A DNA stretch of 64,000 nt from Flexistipes sinusarabici DSM 4947 (GCF_000218625.1 NC_015672.1:558001-622000); one strand, 5' to 3'. Counted from the first letter of the stretch, positions 36,192 to 44,703 are shown. Notes: generated by a model not told the origin, from the letters alone. Numbers and translations: made by a program.

Positions 36192-36617
36192 TTAAATTAT
36201 AAAATTTACAACTTTTCTGTCATCCTCAAGCATTTTCAATATATCTTCAAAAGTCATGTTTTTTAAAATATTTGCTATTTCCGAGTTGAGGCTGTTGAAT
36301 ATGGATTTCAAAAGACAGTTCTCATTTTCAATGTATTTCTCACAGTTGAAGATTTCCACATTGCTTTCGGTTATTTTGATTATATCATACATGGATATAT
36401 CTTCTACATTTTTCGAGAGAAAAAATCCCCCCTTTGCTCCCTTCTTTGAAACCACAATCCCCGATGATCTGAGCTCCGACAGCGAAATTTCAAGAAACCT
36501 TTTGGGGATACCGTGCTTTTCCGCAATTTTGGATACTTTTACGGCTTCTCCCTTCGGAGAATTAGCCAGCTCAACAATTGCCATTATAGAATAAACTGTT
36601 TTGGCTGTGGCATTCAT
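36192..36617 (-). CDS. Rrf2-family transcriptional regulator
   Basis: A 141-residue Rrf2 regulator: ATAKTVYSIMAIVELANSPK, helix-turn-helix KVSKIAEKHGIPKRFLEISL, wing GIVVSKKGAKGGFFLSK. It has only two cysteines (FNCEKYIENENC), not the three-cysteine cluster set of IscR/NsrR. This is more like CymR-type regulators, which control cysteine and sulfur genes. It is divergent from the sulfur assimilation operon that starts 476 bases away, so it is a good candidate for that operon's regulator. The preceding 200 bases (35990-36190) show no gene. Confidence 0.88.
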   Translation of the reverse strand: MNATAKTVYSIMAIVELANSPKGEAVKVSKIAEKHGIPKRFLEISLSELRSSGIVVSKKGAKGGFFLSKNVEDISMYDIIKITESNVEIFNCEKYIENENCLLKSIFNSLNSEIANILKNMTFEDILKMLEDDRKVVNFII

Positions 36618-36900
36618 TCAGCGCTCCTTTGTTAAATCTTATTAAAATAATGATAATTACATTTTTGTAAAAAAACAAGGAAAAAGTAATAAAAAAGACG
36701 CACATCTAACTGAGAGATTTTTTAATTTTCTTATAAACAAGTTAGAGCTGAACAGGCATAATTGACTGGATTTGATAGGAAAGCTTTAGTTGTATTATAT
36801 TTTTTTATAGCATCAGGCTTTTTTGTCGTAAAAAATCATATTGTTAATGATTGATATATCGTAAAAATGCAATAAAATATCATATAAATCATGTTTTTAA
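36618..36900. other. AT-rich divergent regulatory region
   Basis: No ORF. It is extremely AT-rich with several near-palindromic A/T tracts, such as GATTGATATATCG around 36850. It likely contains the Rrf2 gene promoter and operator sites for the divergent sulfur operon, but no site can be assigned firmly. Confidence 0.4.
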
Positions 36901-36928
36901 TTGACAAAGAGTTGGTTTTGTATATACT
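36901..36928 (+). promoter_or_regulatory. Promoter of the sulfur assimilation operon
   Basis: TTGACA (36901-36906) and TATACT (36923-36928) with a 16-base spacer fit sigma-70 well. Transcription would begin near 36935, about ten bases before the MITE inserted at 36945, so the mobile sequence is part of the mRNA leader. Confidence 0.65.
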
Positions 36929-36944
36929 GATTCTATAGTAAGTC

Positions 36945-37064
36945 GAGACTTTTGAATAACTCTATTTGTCATGCTGAATTTATTTCAGCATCTTGTATTA
37001 TCAATAAGTTATGAGACCCTGAAACAAGTTCAGGGTGACAATATCTCAAATATTCAAAAGTCTC
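36945..37064. mobile_element. 120-bp MITE related to the IS5-like elements
   Basis: Perfect 14-bp inverted ends GAGACTTTTGAATA/TATTCAAAAGTCTC nearly match the right end of the IS5-like elements (GAGACTTTTGAATC). AAGTC is duplicated on both sides (36940-36944 and 37065-37069), 5 bp like the full IS copies. Inside are two hairpins with 8-bp stems, ATGCTGAA/TTCAGCAT and ACCCTGAA/TTCAGGGT. It has no ORF and was probably mobilised in trans by the IS5-like transposase. Confidence 0.88.
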
Positions 37065-37092
37065 AAGTCTGAAAATCCTTAGGAGGAATAAG

Positions 37093-37800
37093 TTGGAATA
37101 TTTAAGAAATATTTTCGAAGATCTAATCTCTTATGATGAAAATACGTTGCTTGAGAATTTACTGAAGAACTATTCGGGATGTATAGCTTTTTCAAACGGT
37201 TTTAATCCGGAGGGGCAGGTTATTCTTCATTTGCTTTCAAAATATCCTGATTTTAAACAAATACATGTTTTTACGATAGATACAGGCAGGTTGTTTGAAG
37301 AGACTTACAGGTTAATTGAAGAGAGTGAAAAATTTTTTGGCATAAAAATAAGAAAATATTTTCCTGATTACAGAGAGCTGGAAGAATTTATTACAAAAGA
37401 GGGTGTGAACTGTTTTTATAAAAGCCGTGAACTGCGTAAAGAATGCTGCAGAATAAGAAAAGTGGAACCGATGAAAAGAGCTGTACAAGGAAAAAGTATA
37501 TGGATCAGCGGTCTTAGAAAGCAGCAATCATCTTTTCGTAAAAATCTGGAAATGGTGAGCATAGACGATAAAAACCATGTTGTGAAAGTTAATCCCCTTA
37601 TTAACTGGAGCCGCGAAGAAGTATGGGATTACATAAAAAAACACAATATTCCATATAATGAGCTGCATACAAAAGCATACCTGAGCATCGGTTGTGCCTG
37701 TTGTACAAGAGCTGTTCAGGCAGGTGAAAGTGAAAGGGACGGAAGATGGTGGTGGGAAAAGGACTCTAAAAAAGAATGTGGTCTTCATTACCAAATATGA
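37093..37800 (+). CDS. cysH: APS/PAPS reductase
   Basis: A 235-residue reductase converting activated sulfate (APS or PAPS) to sulfite. Visible are the adenylyl-sulfate pocket (IAFSNGFNPEGQVILHLL), the cysteine pairs ECCRIRKVEP and GCACCTRA that bind a 4Fe-4S cluster in APS-type enzymes, ISGLRKQQS and the catalytic ECGLH tail. The cluster cysteines favour APS as substrate. It starts at TTG 37093 with a strong AGGAGG (37081-37086). First gene of the sulfur assimilation operon. No sat or cysC is in the window, so APS is made elsewhere. Confidence 0.93.
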   Translation: MEYLRNIFEDLISYDENTLLENLLKNYSGCIAFSNGFNPEGQVILHLLSKYPDFKQIHVFTIDTGRLFEETYRLIEESEKFFGIKIRKYFPDYRELEEFITKEGVNCFYKSRELRKECCRIRKVEPMKRAVQGKSIWISGLRKQQSSFRKNLEMVSIDDKNHVVKVNPLINWSREEVWDYIKKHNIPYNELHTKAYLSIGCACCTRAVQAGESERDGRWWWEKDSKKECGLHYQI

Positions 37801-37834
37801 TTTTCAAATGAATATAATAATAGTGAGGTGAAAT

Positions 37835-38062
37835 ATGAAGCTATTTGTTAACGACGAAGAAAAGCATATAGAGAAGGATGCGCTTCTTTTGCTCGATTTG
37901 TTGTTAGAGAGTGGCGTAGAGAATCCGGATACAGTTGTTGTTCAGCTGAACGGTGAATTTGTAGAAAAAAACAGCTATCAGAAAACCTATGTTAAAGAGA
38001 ATGATAAAGTAGACTTTCTCTATTTTGTAGGTGGAGGAATTTATGAAAGATTTAACTACTAA
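37835..38062 (+). CDS. hcyS: ThiS-like sulfur carrier with C-terminal extension (HcyS type)
   Basis: A 75-residue ubiquitin-like sulfur carrier: MKLFVNDEEKHIEK, VVVQLNGEFVEKNSYQKTYV, DKVDFLYFVGGG. Unlike mature ThiS it does not end at Gly-Gly; after GGG (66-68) come seven more residues, IYERFNY. Such a precursor must be trimmed before adenylation, which is the job known for the JAMM protease HcyD in Wolinella succinogenes. hcyD, the activating enzyme and metY all follow in this operon. The tail codons also hold the metY ribosome site. AGGTGAAAT precedes its ATG. Confidence 0.85.
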   Translation: MKLFVNDEEKHIEKDALLLLDLLLESGVENPDTVVVQLNGEFVEKNSYQKTYVKENDKVDFLYFVGGGIYERFNY

Positions 38063-39296
38063 AATATTTAATACGGATTTCCCGCGCAAAGATCCATATG
38101 GCTCTATACATTTTCCGGTATATGATAATGTGGCTTTTGAGTTTGAAAACTCCGAAGAGCTGGCAAGGACTTTTGCCGGGAAAACAGACAGGCATGTTTA
38201 TTCGAGAATTACCAATCCCACTGTCGCACATTTGGAAAACCGCATCAAAAATTTAACCGGCTCACTAAATGTGATTGCCACATCTTCTGGAATGGCAGCT
38301 ATTGCCAATACGGTACTTGCTCTGGTTCAAAACGGAGACAACATTGTATGCAGTAAATATATATTTGGTAATACTTATTCGCTGTTGAATAAAACCATAA
38401 AAAAATTCGGAGTGGAAACCCGTTTTGTGGATCCATGTGATGTTGATGAAATATCTGAAAAAACGGATGATAAAACAAGAATTATTTTTATGGAAACAAT
38501 TACCAACCCTCAGATGGTGGTTTGTGATGTGGAAAAAATTTCTGAGATTGCAGGCAATTCCGGAGCAGTTTTTGTAATGGACACAACTGCAACACCCCCT
38601 CCTGTGTTTGAAGCGTTAGAATATGGTGTTGATATAGAGATAATTTCCTCAACCAAATATATTTCCGGCGGGGCAACATCTGTAGGAGGATTGATAATAG
38701 ATTACGGTACTTTTGACTGGTCACAAAATCCCTGTCTTGAAAATGACTACAGGAAATTTGGCCCGTATACTTTTACAGCTTATATGAAAAATGAAGTGCA
38801 CAGAAATTTGGGAACGTGTCTTTCTCCTCACAACGCTTATCTGCAGAATCTCGGATTAGAAACAATGCAGCTGAGAATCGAAAAATCCTGCAGTAATGCG
38901 GTAAAAATTGCTAAGTCCCTTCTTGATATGAAAAGGGTGAAAAAAGTAAATTATCCTGGTCTGTATGACGGGAATTCGAAGGATATGACGAAAAAATACT
39001 TTAATGGAAACCCCGGTTCCATCATTACATTCGAGTTGGAATCGCGCGAGACGTGTTTTGGCTTTATGGATAATCTAAATCTGATAAAAAAATCCACCAA
39101 TATACATGACAATAGGACTCTGATAATTCATCCTGCCTCTACTATTTTTACCGAATATCCGGCAAAAGAGAGAGAAAATCTCGGTGTCAGCGATTCTTTG
39201 ATAAGATTGTCTGTGGGGATAGAAAGTTTTGACGATTTAACCAATGATATCAAACAGGCATTAGATAAAGAGGAGGTAGTGCGGAATGTTAAGTGA
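38043..39296 (+). CDS. metY: O-acetylhomoserine sulfhydrylase (PLP-dependent)
   Basis: A 417-residue enzyme of the Cys/Met metabolism PLP family. Lys is in ISSTKYISGGATS, with YSRITNPTVAHLENR, TSSGMAAIANTVLA and MDTTATPPPV. It replaces the acetyl group of O-acetylhomoserine with sulfur; in the HcyS system the donor is the carrier thiocarboxylate, not free sulfide. It starts at ATG 38043, 20 bases inside hcyS, with GGAGG provided by the hcyS glycine codons. It overlaps hcyF by 11 bases. Confidence 0.9.
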   Translation: MKDLTTKIFNTDFPRKDPYGSIHFPVYDNVAFEFENSEELARTFAGKTDRHVYSRITNPTVAHLENRIKNLTGSLNVIATSSGMAAIANTVLALVQNGDNIVCSKYIFGNTYSLLNKTIKKFGVETRFVDPCDVDEISEKTDDKTRIIFMETITNPQMVVCDVEKISEIAGNSGAVFVMDTTATPPPVFEALEYGVDIEIISSTKYISGGATSVGGLIIDYGTFDWSQNPCLENDYRKFGPYTFTAYMKNEVHRNLGTCLSPHNAYLQNLGLETMQLRIEKSCSNAVKIAKSLLDMKRVKKVNYPGLYDGNSKDMTKKYFNGNPGSIITFELESRETCFGFMDNLNLIKKSTNIHDNRTLIIHPASTIFTEYPAKERENLGVSDSLIRLSVGIESFDDLTNDIKQALDKEEVVRNVK

Positions 39297-40095
39297 ACAT
39301 GAGATAGAACGCTACAGCAGACATTTGATTCTGCAAAATATTGGTGTTGAAGGACAGATGAAAATAAAAGAGTCAAAAATATCTATTGTCGGCATGGGCG
39401 GTTTGGGTTCACCTGCTGCTCTTTATCTTGCTGCAGCAGGGGTGGGCAAGCTGGGAATTGCCGATATGGATGAGGTGGATATCAGTAATCTGGGAAGACA
39501 GATTATTCACTTTACGGATGATGTCGGCAGATTAAAAGTTGACTCCGCCGAAGAAAAAATAAAATCTATAAATCCCAATGTCGATATTGACAAATATACA
39601 CGCAAACTTAACTCGAACAATATTCTCGATTGCTTAAAAGATTACGATTTCGTAATAGACGGTACAGATAATTTTTCTTCAAAATTCCTTATTAACGATG
39701 CATGTGTGAAATTGGGCAAACCGTATTCCCACGGCGGGATACTTCGATTTACCGGACAGACTATGACCATATTGCCTGGACAAAGTGCCTGTTACAGATG
39801 TATATTTAAAACGCCGCCTCCGCCTGATGCCGTGCCCACATGTGCTTCTGCGGGTGTTCTCGGTTCTGTTGCCGGTATGCTGGGTACAATACAGGCGACA
39901 GAAGCCCTTAAATTTTTAACAGACACGGGGAAACTGCTAAAAAATTGCATATTGCACTTTGATTCCGGAGAGATGGAATTCAGAAAAGTTAATGTTAAAA
40001 AGAATGAAAAATGTACAGTGTGCAGTAAAGATGCCGAATCAATACAGCTTAGAGATGAGGAAGAGACGGTGTGTGAATACAAACCGGAGGTATGA
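39286..40095 (+). CDS. hcyF: E1-like sulfur carrier activating enzyme (HcyF/ThiF/MoeB family)
   Basis: A 269-residue ThiF/MoeB-type adenylyltransferase. ATP site GMGGLGSPAALYLAAAGVG, DMDEVDISNLGRQI, DGTDNFSSKFLINDAC, SHGGILRFTGQ, and zinc cysteines CYRC and CTVC. The crossover-loop PTCASAGVLG carries a possible catalytic Cys. It would adenylate the C terminus of the trimmed HcyS so that sulfur can be loaded. The position between metY and the JAMM protease matches that role rather than thiamin or molybdopterin synthesis, as no thiG or moaE is present. Confidence 0.9.
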   Translation: MLSEHEIERYSRHLILQNIGVEGQMKIKESKISIVGMGGLGSPAALYLAAAGVGKLGIADMDEVDISNLGRQIIHFTDDVGRLKVDSAEEKIKSINPNVDIDKYTRKLNSNNILDCLKDYDFVIDGTDNFSSKFLINDACVKLGKPYSHGGILRFTGQTMTILPGQSACYRCIFKTPPPPDAVPTCASAGVLGSVAGMLGTIQATEALKFLTDTGKLLKNCILHFDSGEMEFRKVNVKKNEKCTVCSKDAESIQLRDEEETVCEYKPEV

Positions 40096-40098
40096 GTT

Positions 40099-40494
40099 GT
40101 GCTTAAAATTTATAATACCGTATATGAAGAAATTATAGGACATGCCGGCCGGGATGTTCCTTATGAGGCCTGCGGATACCTTTTGGGGAGAAATGACACT
40201 ATTTCTATAGCTTACAAAATGACCAATGTGGATAAAAGTGCGGAGCATTTTACTTTTGATCCGGCCGAGCAGTTTAATGCTATAAAATTTGCCAGGGAAA
40301 ATAAACTTGAAATAGCAGGGGTGTATCATTCCCATCCTGATACACCAGCAAGACCTTCTGAAGAGGATATAAGACTGGCCTACGATCCGGATATTTATCA
40401 TTTTATTGTTTCCTTGGTGAGCAATCCTCCAGAATTAAAATGTTTCAGTATCTCAGACGGTAAGGTGGAAAGAGTGGATTATGAGGTGGTGTAA
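40099..40494 (+). CDS. hcyD: JAMM metalloprotease (HcyD/Mec+ family)
   Basis: A 131-residue JAB1/MPN domain. The JAMM motif is complete: Glu23 in YEACGYLLG, His77 and His79 in YHSHPDTPARPSEED, Ser87 and Asp90, with the standard Hx-H-x7-S-x2-D spacing. In Wolinella the counterpart trims HcyS and later releases homocysteine from the carrier; actinobacterial Mec+ does the same for CysO-cysteine. It starts at GTG 40099 after GGAGGT. One base separates its stop from the sulfite reductase start. Confidence 0.88.
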   Translation: MLKIYNTVYEEIIGHAGRDVPYEACGYLLGRNDTISIAYKMTNVDKSAEHFTFDPAEQFNAIKFARENKLEIAGVYHSHPDTPARPSEEDIRLAYDPDIYHFIVSLVSNPPELKCFSISDGKVERVDYEVV

Positions 40495-40495
40495 T

Positions 40496-42793
40496 ATGTT
40501 GACTTATCAATTACCTGAAACGATAAATGATGATATTGGATATTATGAAAAAACTGTAAAAGATTATCTGAGCGGTAAAACGGAAGCTATTAAAATGAAG
40601 GGGATAAGAGTTCCCTTAGGAATATATGAACAGCGCCGGGAAAACACATTTATGGTAAGAATCAGAATTGCCGGCGGTATCATAACTCCGGCACAGTTGA
40701 AGGAAGTCAGCCAGCTGGCTTTAAGATTCGGTTCCGGCATGCTTCATGTTACCACAAGACAGGATCTGCAGATACATGACGTTAGTATACAGGATACGGT
40801 AGATGTGATGAAAGCACTTGTTAAATGCGGTCTCAGTGCAAAAGGCGGCGGTGGCAATACTGTAAGAAATATTGTTATGAGCCATGATACGGGATTTTGT
40901 GATGATGAGACTTTTGATTTTACTCCTGTGGTTTTGAGACTTACAAGTGATATGATAAATGAAGAGGATTCTTTTAAACTGCCCCGGAAATTTAAAATCA
41001 GTTTCTCCAATAACGGTGAAGATACAGGCTATGCAATGATTTCTGATCTGGGGCTGTTTGCCAAAGAAAATAATGGGGTAAAAGGATTCGAAGTATATGT
41101 GGCAGGCGGTTTGGGGAGGAAATCCAGACCGGGCGAGCTTTTGTATGATTTCATTGATCTGAATGACCTGTACAGAACGGTGAATGCTGTAAAGGCTGTG
41201 TTTTACAAATACGGAAACAGAAAAAATAAACACAGAGCCAGACTTAGGTTTCTCTTTGATGATTTGGGAAAAGAGAAATTTCTGAGTATGGTGGAAGAGG
41301 AAAAGGAAAGATTTAAAAAGCGTGACTATGTTTCTCTTATCGGTAATGAACAGATAAAAGCGGAGAATTATAATAAAAAAATGCCTGTGGTGGCTAACAA
41401 AGTATGGCTTGATAGATTTGTCAGAAGACAGGAAAACGGTTTGTATAATATAATGATACCCCTAAAGAATGGTGATATCGAAGCTGATACGGCAAAAAAG
41501 CTTTCTTTAAGCCTCGAAAACTTTGGTGATGATACAATAAGGCTTTCAAACACGCAGAATGTTTTTTTGGTTAATATACCTTTTAAAGGAGTGCAAGAGA
41601 TATACGACTTTTTAGTCGATAAAGGATTATACGAGGACACCCCTAATATTATAGGCAAGATTGTTTCATGCAAGGGAGCTGATACGTGCAAACTGGGTAT
41701 ATGCAAAACAAGAGGAGCAGTTAAAAAAATTTATGAACTGATTGAATCTGAAAAAGCTGTTTTTGCAGACATAGAGAATGTTAACGTTCATATTTCAGGC
41801 TGTCCCAATGCCTGTGGAAAACATTTGGTGGGTGATATCGGTTTTTTCGGCAGAGCTAAACAGAAAAATGGGAGTTTTTACCCCTCTTATACGGTTATGA
41901 CCGGTGGTTTTACTAAAAAAGGCCATGCCGTGTTCGGACATGAAAAGGGTGAAATTAGTGCAAAAAATATGCCGCATTTTTTGACGGACGTTTTAAAGGA
42001 TTATGCCGGGTCAAGCAATTCTTCGTTTCATGAGTATTTGAAAAATGGTGGAGAAGATAATATTAATAAGATACTGTCGAACTACAGTTATGTCCCTTCT
42101 GCTGATGAAGATATTTCCTTTTATTACGACTGGGGTGCCGATGAAATGTTCAGTACCGAGGATATAGGCCAGGGGGAATGCTCTGCAAGTCTCATGGATT
42201 TAATAGATTCATATCTAAAATCCATCAGCCAAACAAAACAGCTTTTAAAAAAGGGTGAAGAAAACAAACCTGAAGAGGAATATTTGTACGACATATTACT
42301 TAAATCGGTGAATATCTTTGTTCTACTTAAAGGATACGACACAGACAGCGTTAATAAACTGGTGGATATTTATAAAAAAGAGTATCATAATATTTTAAAT
42401 GATGAACAGTTGAATACTGCCGAATTATTGCTGCAAGACACGTTTTCCGGAAAAGATACAAAAAAAAGGATACTGGAATTGTCAGATTATGCGCTCACTT
42501 ATTACAAAAGTCTCGATGATAATCTCGGTTTTGCTGCTGCAGAGGTCAGTGGAAGTGACAGTAAAAGTGAAAGTATAAATTTCAAGGATTACCGTGGAGT
42601 GGCCTGCCCCATGAATTTTGTGCGGATTAAAGTTGATTTGTCGGCAATGAAGAAAGGTGAAATTCTGGAGGTGTATTTGGATGATGGTGCTCCTATTGCA
42701 AATGTTCCAAGATCAGTTGAAAGTGAAGGACATGAAATAGTAGATAAGCGAAAAATAGATAATTACTGGTCGTTGAAAATAAAGAAAAAATAA
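40496..42793 (+). CDS. Sulfite reductase fused to a C-terminal TusA domain
   Basis: A 765-residue protein from ATG 40496 (GAGGTGG upstream). Residues about 10-500 form a ferredoxin-type nitrite/sulfite reductase: TTRQDLQIHD, then 4Fe-4S/sirohaem cysteines in CKGADTCKLGIC and SGCPNACGKH. About 505-680 is a helical region containing FSTEDIGQGECSAS. About 693-765 is a TusA-like domain with YRGVACPMNFVRIKVDL, its sulfur-carrying Cys in CPMN where TusA has CPxP. It would reduce sulfite to sulfide; the TusA part could pass sulfur on as a persulfide. The context points to sulfite, not nitrite. Confidence 0.9.
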   Translation: MLTYQLPETINDDIGYYEKTVKDYLSGKTEAIKMKGIRVPLGIYEQRRENTFMVRIRIAGGIITPAQLKEVSQLALRFGSGMLHVTTRQDLQIHDVSIQDTVDVMKALVKCGLSAKGGGGNTVRNIVMSHDTGFCDDETFDFTPVVLRLTSDMINEEDSFKLPRKFKISFSNNGEDTGYAMISDLGLFAKENNGVKGFEVYVAGGLGRKSRPGELLYDFIDLNDLYRTVNAVKAVFYKYGNRKNKHRARLRFLFDDLGKEKFLSMVEEEKERFKKRDYVSLIGNEQIKAENYNKKMPVVANKVWLDRFVRRQENGLYNIMIPLKNGDIEADTAKKLSLSLENFGDDTIRLSNTQNVFLVNIPFKGVQEIYDFLVDKGLYEDTPNIIGKIVSCKGADTCKLGICKTRGAVKKIYELIESEKAVFADIENVNVHISGCPNACGKHLVGDIGFFGRAKQKNGSFYPSYTVMTGGFTKKGHAVFGHEKGEISAKNMPHFLTDVLKDYAGSSNSSFHEYLKNGGEDNINKILSNYSYVPSADEDISFYYDWGADEMFSTEDIGQGECSASLMDLIDSYLKSISQTKQLLKKGEENKPEEEYLYDILLKSVNIFVLLKGYDTDSVNKLVDIYKKEYHNILNDEQLNTAELLLQDTFSGKDTKKRILELSDYALTYYKSLDDNLGFAAAEVSGSDSKSESINFKDYRGVACPMNFVRIKVDLSAMKKGEILEVYLDDGAPIANVPRSVESEGHEIVDKRKIDNYWSLKIKKK

Positions 42794-42804
42794 AGGCGGG
42801 TTAA

Positions 42805-43572
42805 ATGGGTAAATTAATACTGATAGGTGCCGGAAACAGCAGTGATCTGATAACTCTGCGTGGACTTGATCGGTTGAAAAAGGCTGATGTCATTTTGTAT
42901 GACAGACTTATTGATATCGCCATACTTGAAAAAGTTTCAGGATCCAAGATAAATGTCGGAAAGATTCCTTATGAAAACCGGCACAATCAGAAATATATAA
43001 ATCAGCTGATCAGAAAATATCTTTTGATGGATTTTAATGTTGCAAGGTTGAAAAGCGGCGATGTTTCCATTTTTTCAAGAGCTGCCGAAGAAATTGAAAC
43101 GGCCGAAAACTGCGGCGCTGCTGTTGAGATTGTTCCCGGAATCACCACAGCTTCAACCTTTTCCGCGAAAATCAAGGCTTCGTTGACTAAACGCAATGTT
43201 TCTCCGGGGGTGGTGTTTATCACAGGTCATAAATGTTCCGAAGATATAGATAACTGTTATAACTGGAAGGCTCTAGTGGAGCTTGGTATGACTATCGCAG
43301 TCTATATGGGTGTAAAGAATATGAAATATATTGCGGCCAGACTTATAGAGCATGGTCTTTCTGCCGATACTCCTGTTGTTGTTGGTGAGAATATTGAGAA
43401 TAAAGGAGAAAGAATACTTTTTGACAGCCTTTCTTCTTTTTGTGAAAATTTCGGCAGTTATGATATATCGTTCCCGGCGATCGTGTTTATAGGTAAAGCA
43501 CTGAGCCCCGCCGAATCAACGTTGAAATCTTCGGGGGATGTTTTCAGTTCAGCAGAGCCTTTACTCGCTTAA
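42805..43572 (+). CDS. cobA: Uroporphyrinogen-III C-methyltransferase
   Basis: A 255-residue SUMT enzyme making precorrin-2, the first step to sirohaem. It has the N-terminal LILIGAGNSSDLITLRG, YDRLID, the Gln-rich HNQKYINQLI, LKSGDVSIFSRAAEE (GDxxxxGRxxEE-like), EIVPGITTA, and VYMGVKNM. It lies 11 bases after sulfite reductase, the enzyme that needs the cofactor, and overlaps convergently with the precorrin-2 dehydrogenase gene by 12 bases. Confidence 0.9.
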   Translation: MGKLILIGAGNSSDLITLRGLDRLKKADVILYDRLIDIAILEKVSGSKINVGKIPYENRHNQKYINQLIRKYLLMDFNVARLKSGDVSIFSRAAEEIETAENCGAAVEIVPGITTASTFSAKIKASLTKRNVSPGVVFITGHKCSEDIDNCYNWKALVELGMTIAVYMGVKNMKYIAARLIEHGLSADTPVVVGENIENKGERILFDSLSSFCENFGSYDISFPAIVFIGKALSPAESTLKSSGDVFSSAEPLLA

Positions 43573-44010
43573 TGTTTTTTCTATTAGATTTTTGATTTTT
43601 TTTGCATAGGCCGGATCACTGCCTGATGTAGTTACGGCTAACATTGCATTTTCAAATTTTGTGACAGCAGGCATAAAAAAAGTCGATTTTTCTTTATTAT
43701 CACATATGTTTATTTCTTTTTGAAAACTAATAAAAAAATCTGCAGCTTTTTCGTTTATTTCCCTTTTATCGGTGCAAATAAAAATATAGTCGAATGACAA
43801 AAATTCTTTTTTCTGAACAAATGTTTCTTTTTTCCACTCAATTTTGTTGTCATTACAAAGATTTTTTAACGTTTTAGTGATCTGAGGAGCCACAATTTTT
43901 ATAAAAGGTTTCGAAAAAGAAAACAGAGAAAGTATTTTTCTTTCTGCTACCTTTCCGCCTCCAATGAACAGCATTTTTTTGTTCTCTATCTTAAAGACAA
44001 AAGGAAACAT
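43561..44010 (-). CDS. Precorrin-2 dehydrogenase (SirC/Met8/CysG-N type)
   Basis: A 149-residue NAD-binding protein: FIGGGKVAERKILSLF (Rossmann loop), FDYIFICTDKREIN, INICDNKEKSTFFMPAVTK and TTSGSDPAYAKKIK match the N-terminal domain of CysG and the SirC/Met8 family. It oxidises precorrin-2 to sirohydrochlorin and, in some members, also inserts iron. No separate chelatase is nearby. It is convergent with cobA, so the sirohaem pair lies on opposite strands. Confidence 0.88.
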   Translation of the reverse strand: MFPFVFKIENKKMLFIGGGKVAERKILSLFSFSKPFIKIVAPQITKTLKNLCNDNKIEWKKETFVQKKEFLSFDYIFICTDKREINEKAADFFISFQKEINICDNKEKSTFFMPAVTKFENAMLAVTTSGSDPAYAKKIKNLIEKTLSE

Positions 44011-44025
44011 CCCGAAAGCACCATC

Positions 44026-44511
44026 TTAAAGTAGGTTTTTGAACTTTTCGCTATAATTTTCATTAACCGGACCGATTGTTTTATTTACAAGTTTTCCTTT
44101 TTTATCATAGAGAAACGTTTCAGGCACACCGGTTACTTTTAAGTGTTTCATAAGGTCGTCAGCACCAAGATATATGGGGAAATCGACATTGTATTCCTTT
44201 ATAAATTTACTCAGATCATTCATTTTTTTGTCAATTGAGAGACCAATCATCACAAAATTCTCCCCTTTAAAATCCGAGTAAATGTTATTTAACAACGGCA
44301 TTTCATACTGACAGGATGGGCACCAGGATGCAAAAACATTTACCAGCACCACTTTGCCTTTATTCTTTTCAAGAAAATGGATATAGCCTGTTTTATTCAT
44401 TGTTGTAAAATTTCCGGTTTCGACATCAGTCTTATCAGTGCAGGCTGTAATATAGAATGCGCCTGCTATCAAAATAGGTAAAATCAGCCATCTGAAGTTA
44501 GTTTTTTTCAT
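44026..44511 (-). CDS. TlpA/ResA-like thioredoxin lipoprotein
   Basis: A 161-residue protein with an N-terminal lipoprotein signal (lipobox ITAC near residue 24) and a thioredoxin fold with the active site FASWCPSCQYEMPLL. A cis-Pro is expected at TGVPETFLYD. ResA-like proteins reduce apocytochrome c or other disulfides on the outer face of the membrane. It lies 15 bases upstream of the precorrin-2 dehydrogenase on the same strand. Confidence 0.9.
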   Translation of the reverse strand: MKKTNFRWLILPILIAGAFYITACTDKTDVETGNFTTMNKTGYIHFLEKNKGKVVLVNVFASWCPSCQYEMPLLNNIYSDFKGENFVMIGLSIDKKMNDLSKFIKEYNVDFPIYLGADDLMKHLKVTGVPETFLYDKKGKLVNKTIGPVNENYSEKFKNLL

Positions 44512-44608
44512 ATATACTCCTTTTTTAGTTCAACGTTCAATGTTCAAAGTTCAATGTTTCAAAACCGTCTCTAACCTAAGTTTATCAACCGCTTCAACTT
44601 CCTCAACC

Positions 44609-44656
44609 ACCCTGTTGAATATCAGCTTAGCTGATTGCTTACGTATTCAACAGGGT
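44609..44656. repeat. REP-like inverted repeat with 12-bp arms
   Basis: ACCCTGTTGAAT (44609-44620) and ATTCAACAGGGT (44645-44656) are perfect inverted repeats around a small ATCAGC/GCTGAT hairpin. The left part recurs at about 10717-10745. The neighbouring 44525-44560 is a degenerate GTTCAATGTTCAA tandem. No gene in 44512-44703. Confidence 0.65.
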
Positions 44657-44703
44657 AAACATCTAACAACCTATAAATATCTCAACAACCTCTAACTACC
44701 TTT

